A stretch of 6,701 bases of DNA from CAZXVW01 sp964644025 (GCA_964644025.1 CAZXVW010000211.1:1-6701), one strand, 5' to 3'. Shown: positions 1 to 5,997, numbered from the stretch's first letter. Program-made: numbers and translations. Notes: generated by a model not told the origin, from the letters alone.

Positions 1-63
1 GAGGGCGGCTACCAGGGACTGGACGAATACCTTTACACGAAGTACATCACCGTGGGGCTGTGA
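1..63 (+). CDS. C-terminal end of an unrecognised protein (partial)
   Basis: Frame 1 reads 20 sense codons from the window edge to a TGA at 61-63. The tail is rich in tyrosine and acidic residues (EGGYQGLDEYLYTKY followed by ITVGL). It uses the GC-rich codons of its neighbours and ends cleanly just before the convergent regulator gene, so it is probably the true end of a gene that starts upstream of the window. Twenty residues are too few to assign a family. Its closeness to an IclR regulator and sugar enzymes makes a catabolic or transport role plausible, but that is a guess. Confidence 0.55.
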   Translation, partial: EGGYQGLDEYLYTKYITVGL

Positions 64-75
64 CCGCGGCGGTCA
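61..75. repeat. Perfect inverted repeat spanning both convergent stop codons
   Basis: TGACCGC, one central G, then GCGGTCA form a perfect 7-1-7 palindrome. As RNA it would fold as a 6-bp stem (61-66 with 70-75) and a 3-nt loop. Its outer triplets are exactly the TGA of the upstream plus-strand gene and the TGA of the minus-strand regulator. No T-run follows on either strand, so it is not a canonical intrinsic terminator. It could still pause or stabilise both transcripts, or be chance helped by the two genes sharing the same stop codon. Confidence 0.5.
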
Positions 76-861
76 ATCCGCTTCTGCGAACCGGCGGGAG
101 AAATGATCGGCGGCGCGCAGCACGTGTTTTGCCAGCGCGGGAACCCGCCGCAAGGTCAGCCGGGAAGAAGGCCCGGAAATCCCGATCGCATAATACTGCC
201 GGGACCTGGGAATGGTCACCGGGGCGGCGATGCAGCGCACCTGGGGGTCGAATTCCTCGTCGTCGACCGTATAGCCGAGCTGACGAGCCTGGCGCATGTT
301 CTCCAGCAGCCGCCGCCGGGACGTGATGGTCTTGTTGGTGTACGCCGCCAGCTTGGTCTGTTTCATCAGCCGGTCGAACGCCTCGCGGGGCAACTGCATC
401 AGCAAAGCCTTGCCGAGAGCGGTGCAGTGCAGCGGCTCGATGCTGCCGACGTGAGCGTTGACGGCGACCCTTTCGGGGCTTTCCCGCTGGGCGATGATCA
501 CGGCCCGGCTGTGGTGCAGCGCGGCCAGATGAGCGGCCTCGCCGGTGCTTTGCACCAGCCGGTTCAGCGTCTCGCGGGAGAGTTCCGGCACGTCAAGGGA
601 GCGGAAGAGCTGCTCCTCCAGCCGCAGGATCTGAAACCCCAGCCGGTAGCGCCGGGTGACCGGGTCCTGCTCCACGTAGCCGCGCCGCATCAGCGTGGTG
701 AGCAGCCGGAACACGGTGCTCTTGTCCCAGTTGAGTTTTTCGGTCAGCTCGGTAAGCCCGGCATCGGCGCCGCTGGCGGCCACCAGCTCGAGAACCTGGA
801 TTCCTTTGTCCAGCGAATGAATGATCTTTGTATCGAGTTTGTGTTCGGCTCGGCGTGGCAT
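73..861 (-). CDS. IclR-family transcriptional regulator
   Basis: A 262-residue protein, the usual IclR length. Residues about 12-75 form the N-terminal winged helix-turn-helix; the recognition region around 46-66 reads DKSTVFRLLTTLMRRGYVEQ. The rest is the GAF-like effector-binding domain. It carries two family signatures: PLHCTALGKALLMQLP (143-158) and GYTVDDEEFDP (196-206), the latter continuing into CIAAPV (210-215). IclR proteins bind palindromic operators as dimers or tetramers and respond to small carbon metabolites, acting as repressors or activators. The ligand cannot be read from sequence. The gene is divergent from the oxidoreductase at 1034, which makes that gene and its followers likely targets, and a palindrome lies 16 bp upstream of its own start, suggesting autoregulation. 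The ATG at 859-861 is preceded only by a weak purine-rich site (AAGAAAG), but the HTH would be intact from this start. Confidence 0.95.
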   Translation of the reverse strand: MPRRAEHKLDTKIIHSLDKGIQVLELVAASGADAGLTELTEKLNWDKSTVFRLLTTLMRRGYVEQDPVTRRYRLGFQILRLEEQLFRSLDVPELSRETLNRLVQSTGEAAHLAALHHSRAVIIAQRESPERVAVNAHVGSIEPLHCTALGKALLMQLPREAFDRLMKQTKLAAYTNKTITSRRRLLENMRQARQLGYTVDDEEFDPQVRCIAAPVTIPRSRQYYAIGISGPSSRLTLRRVPALAKHVLRAADHFSRRFAEAD

Positions 862-877
862 GGTGGCAGGACTTTCT

Positions 878-892
878 TAACCTTTTAGGTTA
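878..892. promoter_or_regulatory. Candidate IclR operator palindrome
   Basis: TAACCT, TTT, AGGTTA form a perfect 6-3-6 inverted repeat of 15 bp, AT-rich within a GC-rich region. It lies 16 bp upstream of the regulator ATG in the divergent intergenic region. IclR-type operators are typically short palindromes of about this length. It overlaps the weak minus-strand -10 candidate at 887-892, a placement that fits autorepression. The assignment rests on position and symmetry, not on a match to a known IclR consensus. Confidence 0.55.
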
Positions 893-915
893 GCCAATTA
901 CGCGCCCGTTGAAAA
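887..915 (-). promoter_or_regulatory. Weak candidate promoter of the IclR gene
   Basis: On the minus strand a TTTTCA (910-915, 4 of 6 to the sigma70 -35) is separated by 17 bp from TAACCT (887-892, 3 of 6 to the -10). The -10 candidate is one arm of the 878-892 palindrome. The element matches are weak. Position and spacing are the main support, and the predicted leader would be under 25 nt. Confidence 0.25.
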
Positions 916-937
916 ACCCAACAGCGGAGGGCCAGTT

Positions 938-965
938 TTGACGCATCGGCAACGAGGATGATAAT
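938..965 (+). promoter_or_regulatory. sigma70-type promoter for the oxidoreductase gene
   Basis: TTGACG (938-943, 5 of 6 to TTGACA) and GATAAT (960-965, 5 of 6 to TATAAT) are separated by 16 bp. An alternative -10, TAATAT at 962-967, would give an 18-bp spacer. This is the best promoter-like pair in the window and sits about 70 bp upstream of the ATG at 1034. The predicted start site near 972 gives a leader of about 60 nt. The operator-like palindrome is about 87 bp upstream of that start, too far to block polymerase directly but possible for an activator or looping arrangement. Confidence 0.55.
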
Positions 966-1017
966 ATCGAACCCGCGGCGGTAACCCTCATGCTCTTCGT
1001 CCCCGGCTGATTCTCGC

Positions 1018-1030
1018 CGCCTGAGAGGCG
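1018..1030 (+). promoter_or_regulatory. Shine-Dalgarno site inside a small hairpin
   Basis: AGAGG at 1024-1028 lies 5 nt before the ATG at 1034 and supports that start. The same bases pair in a potential hairpin, CGCCT (1018-1022), loop GAG, AGGCG (1026-1030), which would partly hide the ribosome site. The stem is only 5 bp, so any effect on translation is speculative. Confidence 0.5.
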
Positions 1031-1033
1031 ACT

Positions 1034-2245
1034 ATGCACAATAACAGACGAACGTTTTTGAAAAATTCCCTCATCGCGGGCGCCCCGATGTTCGTGCCGG
1101 CTTCGGTCCGGGGCGCGAACGACCGTCCCGCTTACGGGCTCATCGGAACCGGCCGGCGCGGGCGTTTGCTAAGCCGGATCTTCCAGAAACTCGGCGCCGA
1201 GTGCGTGGCGCTTTGCGACGTCTACGATCTCAACCTCAACATCGCCGCCAAGGACGCGCCACAGGCGAAAACCTATGTGGACTACCACGACCTGCTCGCC
1301 CAGAAGGGCTTGGACTTCGTTATCACCGCGACCCCGGACCACCACCACTGCCCGATGCTGCTGGCCGCGCTGGAGGCGGGCAAGGACGTCTATGCGGAAA
1401 AGCCGATGTCGCACTCGCTGAAGGAGAGCGCCAAAATGGTCGAGGCCGTTCGCAAGACTGACCGCATTGTCCAGATCGGCATGCAGCGGCGCAGCTCGGA
1501 CATCATGTTCCAAGCCAAGAAGGTGATTGATGACGGCATGCTGGGCCGCATCACCCTGGTCAAGACCCAATGGAAGTGGAACTTCGCCCGGCCGCTCAAC
1601 AACTCGCCGCTCAAGGGAAAGCTGGACTGGGAGCGGTTTCAAGGTCCGGCGCGGCGGCGTCCCTTTGTGCCGATGCGTTTCCACCGGTGGCGCTCCTTCT
1701 GGGATTACTCCGGCGGTAACACAGCGGACCAGGGCACGCACCTGATGGATGTCATCCAGTGGTTCACCGGCTCGGGCACGCCGCGGTCGGCGCTCTGCTA
1801 TGGCCAGGTGGCCAAGATGACGGGCGCCGAAGCCCCCGATGTCTTCTGCGCCGTGTTCGAATATGAGAACCCGATGTATATGGCCACCTTTACGCTGAAC
1901 TACTGTAACGACTACCAGACCCACTGGACCTTTGAATTCGAGGGGGACCGGGGAACGCTGCTGATGGACGACCTGGGATTCAAGGTCTACGAGGAGCCGC
2001 AAGGGCTGGGCATCCGAACCCGGGACTGGTGGAACCAGCACAGCAAGCCCATCAAGGAAGTGGCCGGCAAGGTGATGGATGAAGACCACGTGAAGAACTT
2101 CCTGGAATGCATCCGCACGCGGAAGCAGCCGAACGCGCCGGTCGAGATCGGCGCCAGCGCCGTGGCCGCGGTGCACCTGGCCAACATCGCCTACTTCAAG
2201 GGCCGCCGCGTCGGGCTGGACCCGGATGGTGTAACGCTGTTCTGA
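1034..2245 (+). CDS. Tat-exported Gfo/Idh/MocA-family oxidoreductase
   Basis: A 403-residue NAD(P)-dependent oxidoreductase of the glucose-fructose oxidoreductase/inositol dehydrogenase type, which oxidises or reduces sugar hydroxyls. The N-terminus has a twin-arginine motif, RRTFLK at residues 5-10, followed by a mildly hydrophobic stretch ending near PASVRGA (22-28), so the folded protein is probably exported. The Rossmann fold starts at about 33, with G38-x-G40-x-x-G43 and an acidic residue after the second strand (CDVYD, 61-65). The family motif EKP is at 122-124. In the C-terminal substrate domain, D232 and H236 in the segment GGNTADQGTHLMD match the conserved Asp/His positions. Tat export suits a protein carrying a tightly bound cofactor, as in Zymomonas glucose-fructose oxidoreductase. 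It precedes the Tat GH116 gene by 124 bp in the same direction. The substrate is unknown, and this exported subgroup is poorly characterised. Confidence 0.93.
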   Translation: MHNNRRTFLKNSLIAGAPMFVPASVRGANDRPAYGLIGTGRRGRLLSRIFQKLGAECVALCDVYDLNLNIAAKDAPQAKTYVDYHDLLAQKGLDFVITATPDHHHCPMLLAALEAGKDVYAEKPMSHSLKESAKMVEAVRKTDRIVQIGMQRRSSDIMFQAKKVIDDGMLGRITLVKTQWKWNFARPLNNSPLKGKLDWERFQGPARRRPFVPMRFHRWRSFWDYSGGNTADQGTHLMDVIQWFTGSGTPRSALCYGQVAKMTGAEAPDVFCAVFEYENPMYMATFTLNYCNDYQTHWTFEFEGDRGTLLMDDLGFKVYEEPQGLGIRTRDWWNQHSKPIKEVAGKVMDEDHVKNFLECIRTRKQPNAPVEIGASAVAAVHLANIAYFKGRRVGLDPDGVTLF

Positions 2246-2281
2246 GCTCCGAGAACGGAAACCAAATTCACCGGGCCGGTC

Positions 2282-2315
2282 GGCTCCTGCGGCGGGCGGC
2301 TTCAAGCCCGGAGCC
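2282..2315 (+). other. Potential RNA hairpin between oxidoreductase and glycosidase genes
   Basis: GGCTC (2282-2286) can pair with GAGCC (2311-2315). Inside it, CGGGC (2293-2297) pairs with GCCCG (2306-2310) around an 8-nt loop, leaving a 6-nt bulge on the 5' side. A competing pairing, CCGGGC (2271-2276) with GCCCGG (2306-2311), is also possible. The sequence after it is ACCCACAGG with no T-run, so it is not a standard intrinsic terminator. It may protect the upstream mRNA end or attenuate transcription. In DNA this GC-rich, some such pairing is expected by chance. Confidence 0.35.
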
Positions 2316-2342
2316 TCCAAGACCCACAGGGGGGAGTGTGGA

Positions 2343-2363
2343 TATACTGGACAAGATCCGGAG
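2343..2363 (+). promoter_or_regulatory. -10-like box and ribosome binding site before the glycosidase gene
   Basis: TATACT at 2343-2348 matches the sigma70 -10 at 5 of 6 positions, but no convincing -35 lies 16-18 bp upstream, so a separate promoter is doubtful. GGAG at 2360-2363 is a ribosome site that decides the start. It abuts the in-frame TTG at 2364 with no spacing, but sits an ideal 6 nt before the ATG at 2370, so the ATG is chosen. Confidence 0.45.
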
Positions 2364-2369
2364 TTGAAA

Positions 2370-5159
2370 ATGAGCAGTGAGCACAATCAGAACCTGGAGG
2401 CCGGCGGGCAGCCCGGCGCGGGCGGAGAGAACGCGGGCGCCGCGGCGCCGGACCGGCGGGAATTCCTGAAACAAGTGGCCACGGTGGCGGCGGTAAGCTC
2501 GACGCAGGGAGTGGCGGCGGCCGACGCGGGCGCCGGAAGTTCGCCTGCCGGCGGGCGGGCGCCGGCTGCGGTGACGTTCCCGCGGAAATTCCAAGGGGCC
2601 GCCTTGCGCACCATCGCCTTTCCCTTGGGCGGAGTGGGCACCGGGTCGATTTCCCTCGGCGGCCGCGGCGAGCTTCGCGACTGGGAGATTTTCAACCGCC
2701 CTGATAAGGGCGTCTCCCCCGCCTATGCTTTCCCGGCCATCTGGGCCCGGGCGGAAGGATCCGAGCCAGTGGCGCGCGTTCTGGAAGCACGCATCCAGCC
2801 TCCCTACGAGGGCAGCTCCGGGCTGGGTTCGCAAAACGTGCCCGGGCTGCCGCGGCTGGACGCGGCGGTCTTCACCGGGGAGTTCCCCTTCGCCAGGGTG
2901 GCATTCCAGGATGCAAAGCTCCCGGTGGAAGTGAGCCTGGAGGCGTTCAGCCCGTTCATCCCGCTGGAGGATGAAGCCTCGGGTTTTCCCGTCGCGGTAT
3001 TGCGGTACCGGGTGAAAAACCCTGGCAGCCGGCCGGTGAAGGTGGCCATCGCTTACAGCGTGGACAACCCGGTGGGCCAGCAGACGCGCCTGGGAGCACC
3101 GGGGCGCAGAAACGCGGCGCGGGAGAGCAGCCGGGCGAAGGGGATCTTCATGGATAACCCGTTCCTGGATTCCAACGATCCGCTGAAGGGCTCCTTTGCT
3201 TTGGGCGCGACGGCGGATTCCGGCGCCATCACCCGCCTGACGGGCTGGCGCGGCGGCTCGCGCTGGCGCGTGGGGCCCCTGGCGTTCTGGGACGATTTCT
3301 CCCGGGACGGCAACCTGGATCCGAAGCGGCACCCGACGCCGCAGCCGATCGGCTCGGTCTGCGCCGCGCAAACCATTCCCGCGGGAGCCGAGCGCAGTTT
3401 CACCTTCCTGCTGGGGTGGCATTTTCCCAACCGCACGCCGATGCGTTGCGGCTGGGGCCATCCGTGGTCCGAGGAAGGCGTGCCGGGCGCCGAAGCGGCG
3501 CGGATCGGCAACTACTACTGCCAGAAGTTCTCCGACGCCTGGGACGCAGTGGAACAGGCCGCCGAGCGGCTGGGCGAGCTGGAGGGCGCAACGCGGAATT
3601 TCCTGGAGTCGATGAAGGCGACCTCGCTGCCGCCGGCGGTGCTGGACGCGGCGATGAGCAACCTGTCGACGCTGCGCACCAATACGTGTTTCCGGACCGC
3701 CGACGGGCGCTTTCACGGCTTCGAGGGCTGCAACGATCACCTGGGGTGCTGCTTCGGCAGTTGCACGCACGTGTGGAATTACGAGTCCATGCTGGCCTAC
3801 CTGTTTCCCGCCTTTTCCCGCTCGCTGCGCGAATACCAGTTCGGCTGGATCGTCGACGAGCGCGGTCTCCAGGATTTCCGGTACTACCTTCCTTACGGAA
3901 TCAAGCGCTGGGGAACAGCGGCCGCCGACGGGCAGATGGGTACGCTGATGAAGCTGTACCTGGACTGGAAACTTTCCGGCGACACCGGCTGGCTGCGCAA
4001 GCTGTGGCCGGCGGCGAAAAGGGCGATCGAGTTCGCCTGGATCGAGAACGGCTGGGACGCCGATCGCGACGGGGTGATGGAAGGCGCCCAGCACAACACT
4101 TACGACATCGAGTTCTTCGGTCCCAATCCGCTGAGCGGAATCTGGTACCTGGGTGGGTTGCGCGCCGCCGAGGAGATGGCCCGGGCCCTCGGCGATGAGG
4201 CCGCGGCCGGCGAGTATCGCCGCCTGTTCGAGAAGGGGCGAAGCTGGATCGACGCCAACCTGTTCAACGGCGAGTTTTACATTCAGAAGGTCCAGGGGCG
4301 GCCGGCTTCCAAGATCGCCAAGGGTCTGCGGTGGGCCGCTGGCGCCGCCGATACCGAGCATCCCGATTTTCAGATGGGTGAAGGCTGCCTGGCCGACCAG
4401 GTTCTCGGCCAGTACTTCGCGCATATTGCCGGGCTGGGAGACCTGGTGGATCCGGATCATGCCCGCCGGGCCTTGCGCTCGATCCACAAGTACAATTTCA
4501 AGCCTGACCTGTCCGAGCACGAGTCGGTCCAGCGCACTTACGCGCTCAACGATGAGGCGGGCCTCGTCATTTGCGATTACGCCGGCCGCCAGCGGCCGAC
4601 AAACCCGTTCCCCTATTACGCCGAAGTCTGGACCGGCATCGAGTACCAGGTGGCCGCGCACATGTTCTACGAGGGGATGGTGGAGCAGGGACTCCAGATT
4701 GTCGAGGCGGTCCGCCGGCGCCATGACGGCGAGCGGCGCAACCCGTGGAACGAGCCGGAGTGCGGGCATCATTACGCCCGCGCGCTGGCATCCTGGAGCG
4801 GGGTTCTCAGCCTCTGCGGATTTCAGTATTCGGCTCCGGAGCAGCAGGTGAGGCTGGCGCCACGGATGACGGCCAATCCGTGCCGCGGCTTCTGGGCAAT
4901 ACCCACCGGCTGGGGACTGTTCACGCGCGAGGTAGCCGCCAGCGCCCTCGAAGCGGTGATCGAGGCCCGGCGGGGCAAGATGGCGTGCCGGCAGGTGAGA
5001 CTGGCGTCCGAGGAGGCGTCCTTCCGTTCCGTCACGGCGGAACTCGGGGGAAAGCCCCTGGCGGCGGAGTTGGAAACCAACGAGCCCAGGACAACGGTGA
5101 AGCTGGCGCGGAGCGTGAGCGTCACCCCGGGAAGCCCGCTGCGAATCCGGCTGTCTTAA
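2370..5159 (+). CDS. Tat-exported GH116-family glycosidase (beta-glucosidase/glucosylceramidase type)
   Basis: A 929-residue protein resembling bacterial GH116 enzymes, relatives of human GBA2 that hydrolyse beta-glucosides or beta-xylosides with retention. An unusually long n-region leads to a twin-arginine motif, DRREFLK at 28-34, and a hydrophobic stretch ending near AAADA (49-53), so export is likely. The GH116 N-terminal beta-sandwich begins near 71 with PRKFQGAALRTIAFPLGGVG and runs to about 390; the (alpha/alpha)6 catalytic domain spans about 425-815. By motif alignment from memory, the nucleophile would be E452 (FEG) and the acid/base D579 (HNTYD), followed by GP and a WYLGGL helix as in GBA2. 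Other family-like segments are EVWTGIEYQVAAHM (752-765) and RNPWNEPECGHHYARALASW (790-809). Residues 454-465 contain four cysteines. A beta-rich tail of about 110 residues follows. No frameshift or truncation is seen. Substrate specificity is not readable from sequence. Confidence 0.88.
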   Translation: MSSEHNQNLEAGGQPGAGGENAGAAAPDRREFLKQVATVAAVSSTQGVAAADAGAGSSPAGGRAPAAVTFPRKFQGAALRTIAFPLGGVGTGSISLGGRGELRDWEIFNRPDKGVSPAYAFPAIWARAEGSEPVARVLEARIQPPYEGSSGLGSQNVPGLPRLDAAVFTGEFPFARVAFQDAKLPVEVSLEAFSPFIPLEDEASGFPVAVLRYRVKNPGSRPVKVAIAYSVDNPVGQQTRLGAPGRRNAARESSRAKGIFMDNPFLDSNDPLKGSFALGATADSGAITRLTGWRGGSRWRVGPLAFWDDFSRDGNLDPKRHPTPQPIGSVCAAQTIPAGAERSFTFLLGWHFPNRTPMRCGWGHPWSEEGVPGAEAARIGNYYCQKFSDAWDAVEQAAERLGELEGATRNFLESMKATSLPPAVLDAAMSNLSTLRTNTCFRTADGRFHGFEGCNDHLGCCFGSCTHVWNYESMLAYLFPAFSRSLREYQFGWIVDERGLQDFRYYLPYGIKRWGTAAADGQMGTLMKLYLDWKLSGDTGWLRKLWPAAKRAIEFAWIENGWDADRDGVMEGAQHNTYDIEFFGPNPLSGIWYLGGLRAAEEMARALGDEAAAGEYRRLFEKGRSWIDANLFNGEFYIQKVQGRPASKIAKGLRWAAGAADTEHPDFQMGEGCLADQVLGQYFAHIAGLGDLVDPDHARRALRSIHKYNFKPDLSEHESVQRTYALNDEAGLVICDYAGRQRPTNPFPYYAEVWTGIEYQVAAHMFYEGMVEQGLQIVEAVRRRHDGERRNPWNEPECGHHYARALASWSGVLSLCGFQYSAPEQQVRLAPRMTANPCRGFWAIPTGWGLFTREVAASALEAVIEARRGKMACRQVRLASEEASFRSVTAELGGKPLAAELETNEPRTTVKLARSVSVTPGSPLRIRLS

Positions 5160-5891
5160 ATGGCGGAGGTTGAAGCTCGTAGCCAGCGAGAAGGGGCCTC
5201 GCCGGTGGAACGTCATTGGACGCCGCAGGAGGCGCTCAACCGGGCTCGGGAGATCCTGCACGAAGAGGGACTGAGGGCGCTATGGTTCAAGGTCCTGGGG
5301 GAAATCTGTTACCGCCGCGTGATAGTGCTTCATCTTGCCCTGGACACGCTGCCCGAGCGCCATCCGTGTGACGAGAACGTCCGGCTGGAGATGCTCAGCG
5401 AGGATAAGATTGCTGACTATCTCACGTTGCGGCCGGACGCCGATCCGAAGGAAATTCGTTCCCGTTTGCGACGCGGTTTCTTGTGCCGGCTGGGCCGCTA
5501 CGCGGGAGAGGTCGTCTACGCTGCCTGGTTCGCCCCGAACCGGTGCCGGGTGGCCTACCTGGGCGTTGAAGTTGGCGTGGCCAGCGGAGTCCTCTACGGC
5601 CACGAGGTTTATGTCAAGCCCGCCTTCCGGCGCAGGGGCGTAGCATCTCAGATGATCTGGCAGGGGGGCCGCCTGTTCCGGGAGATGGGCTACTCCCGCA
5701 TTGTGGCGGTAGTGGTCCCCGAGAACACAGCCGCGCTGAGACTCCATTCGAAAAACGGCTACCGGCTCGCCGGCTGGATTCACAGTGTCTGGCTGGGGCC
5801 CTGGCGGCGCGACTGGCTCACCGTTCGCGAGAAACCGGCGCCCATCTCTCTCATCCGGGCCCACTCGCCGCCTCGGTGCTCCGGCGAGTGA
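5160..5891 (+). CDS. GNAT-family N-acetyltransferase
   Basis: A 243-residue protein with a GNAT acyl-CoA-binding fold in its second half. Motif A reads EVYVKPAFRRRGVASQMI (149-166), with the R-x-x-G-x-A pyrophosphate-binding pattern at R157-A162. Motif B includes PENTAALRLHSKNGY (187-201), the usual Asn-then-aromatic arrangement. Residues about 24-62 form an uncommon basic/hydrophobic N-terminal segment containing LRALWFKVLGEICYRR. It lacks a signal peptide and is probably cytoplasmic. The ATG follows the glycosidase TAA without a gap and has no clear ribosome site, so translation would be coupled. A GTG at 5205-5207 (residue 16), preceded by a GAGAAGGGG purine run, is an alternative start that would leave a 45-nt gap. 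The acceptor substrate is unknown; it could be an amine, an amino sugar or a protein, and no link with glycoside breakdown is shown beyond the tight spacing. Confidence 0.88.
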   Translation: MAEVEARSQREGASPVERHWTPQEALNRAREILHEEGLRALWFKVLGEICYRRVIVLHLALDTLPERHPCDENVRLEMLSEDKIADYLTLRPDADPKEIRSRLRRGFLCRLGRYAGEVVYAAWFAPNRCRVAYLGVEVGVASGVLYGHEVYVKPAFRRRGVASQMIWQGGRLFREMGYSRIVAVVVPENTAALRLHSKNGYRLAGWIHSVWLGPWRRDWLTVREKPAPISLIRAHSPPRCSGE

Positions 5892-5897
5892 GCCGGA
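5880..5897 (+). other. Hairpin with the GNAT stop codon in its loop
   Basis: TCCGGC (5880-5885) and GCCGGA (5892-5897) form a perfect 6-bp stem with a 6-nt loop, GAGTGA, that contains the TGA stop (5889-5891). The following bases are purine-rich rather than T-rich, so this is not a typical intrinsic terminator. It could mark the 3' end of the oxidoreductase-glycosidase-acetyltransferase run if termination is Rho-dependent. Confidence 0.35.
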
Positions 5898-5922
5898 AGA
5901 GGAACCGCATGGCCCGACCCTC

Positions 5923-5976
5923 ACTGGGGGTAAACGGATGATTTGCAGGAACCCGTCCCGGAGTTAGACTGGGGGT
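5923..5976 (+). repeat. Two copies of a 9-bp direct repeat
   Basis: ACTGGGGGT occurs at 5923-5931 and again at 5968-5976, with starts 45 bp apart, in the gap before the diguanylate cyclase gene. The second copy overlaps the -35 region of the sigma28-like site. Both copies lie on the same DNA face only if the helical repeat is somewhat over 11 bp, so cooperative binding is not strongly implied. They may be a regulator site or a coincidence. Confidence 0.3.
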
Positions 5977-5997
5977 TTAGGCTCGCTTGGCCGATAA
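5971..5997 (+). promoter_or_regulatory. Candidate sigma28 (FliA)-type promoter
   Basis: GCCGATAA at 5990-5997 matches the enterobacterial FliA -10 consensus at all eight positions. Exactly 11 bp upstream, GGGGGTTT (5971-5978) keeps only the GTTT half of the TAAAGTTT -35. The site is 41 nt before the diguanylate cyclase ATG. FliA-class sigma factors drive motility and chemotaxis genes, and c-di-GMP enzymes are among their known targets. The weak -35 and unknown host keep confidence low. The alternative sigma70 pair here is poorer. Confidence 0.35.

Noticed and set aside
103..888. A plus-strand open frame of 261 codons opposite the IclR gene
   Set aside because: It has no domain and mirrors the codon bias of the real minus-strand regulator, which has clear HTH and effector motifs.
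911..927. Inverted repeat GTTG/CAAC in the divergent intergenic region as a second operator
   Set aside because: Only four pairs around a seven-base spacer, too short to separate from chance.
2364..2369. TTG start two codons upstream of the glycosidase ATG
   Set aside because: The GGAG ribosome site directly abuts the TTG, leaving no spacing, but is ideally placed 6 nt before the ATG at 2370.
1169..2386. A minus-strand open frame of 405 codons opposite the oxidoreductase
   Set aside because: The plus strand shows Tat, Rossmann and EKP motifs in order. The antisense translation resembles no family and is a codon-bias shadow.
3416..4851. Plus-strand overlapping frames inside the glycosidase gene that could suggest a frameshift
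   Set aside because: The main frame is continuous with recognisable GH116 segments throughout, so the alternative frames are shadows.
2268..5261. A minus-strand open frame of 997 codons opposite the whole glycosidase gene
   Set aside because: Its translation is low-complexity, rich in Arg, Pro, Gly and Ala, with no recognisable domain, while the plus strand carries a complete GH116 protein. Long antisense frames are expected from GC-biased third positions.
5880..5897. Intrinsic terminator after the acetyltransferase gene
   Set aside because: The stem is good but the following bases are GAGGAACCG rather than a T-run, so it is listed only as a hairpin.
5943..5970. sigma70-like pair TTGCAG-16 bp-TAGACT before the diguanylate cyclase
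   Set aside because: Only 3 of 6 and 4 of 6 matches, which is expected by chance. The sigma28-like site nearby is a better candidate.
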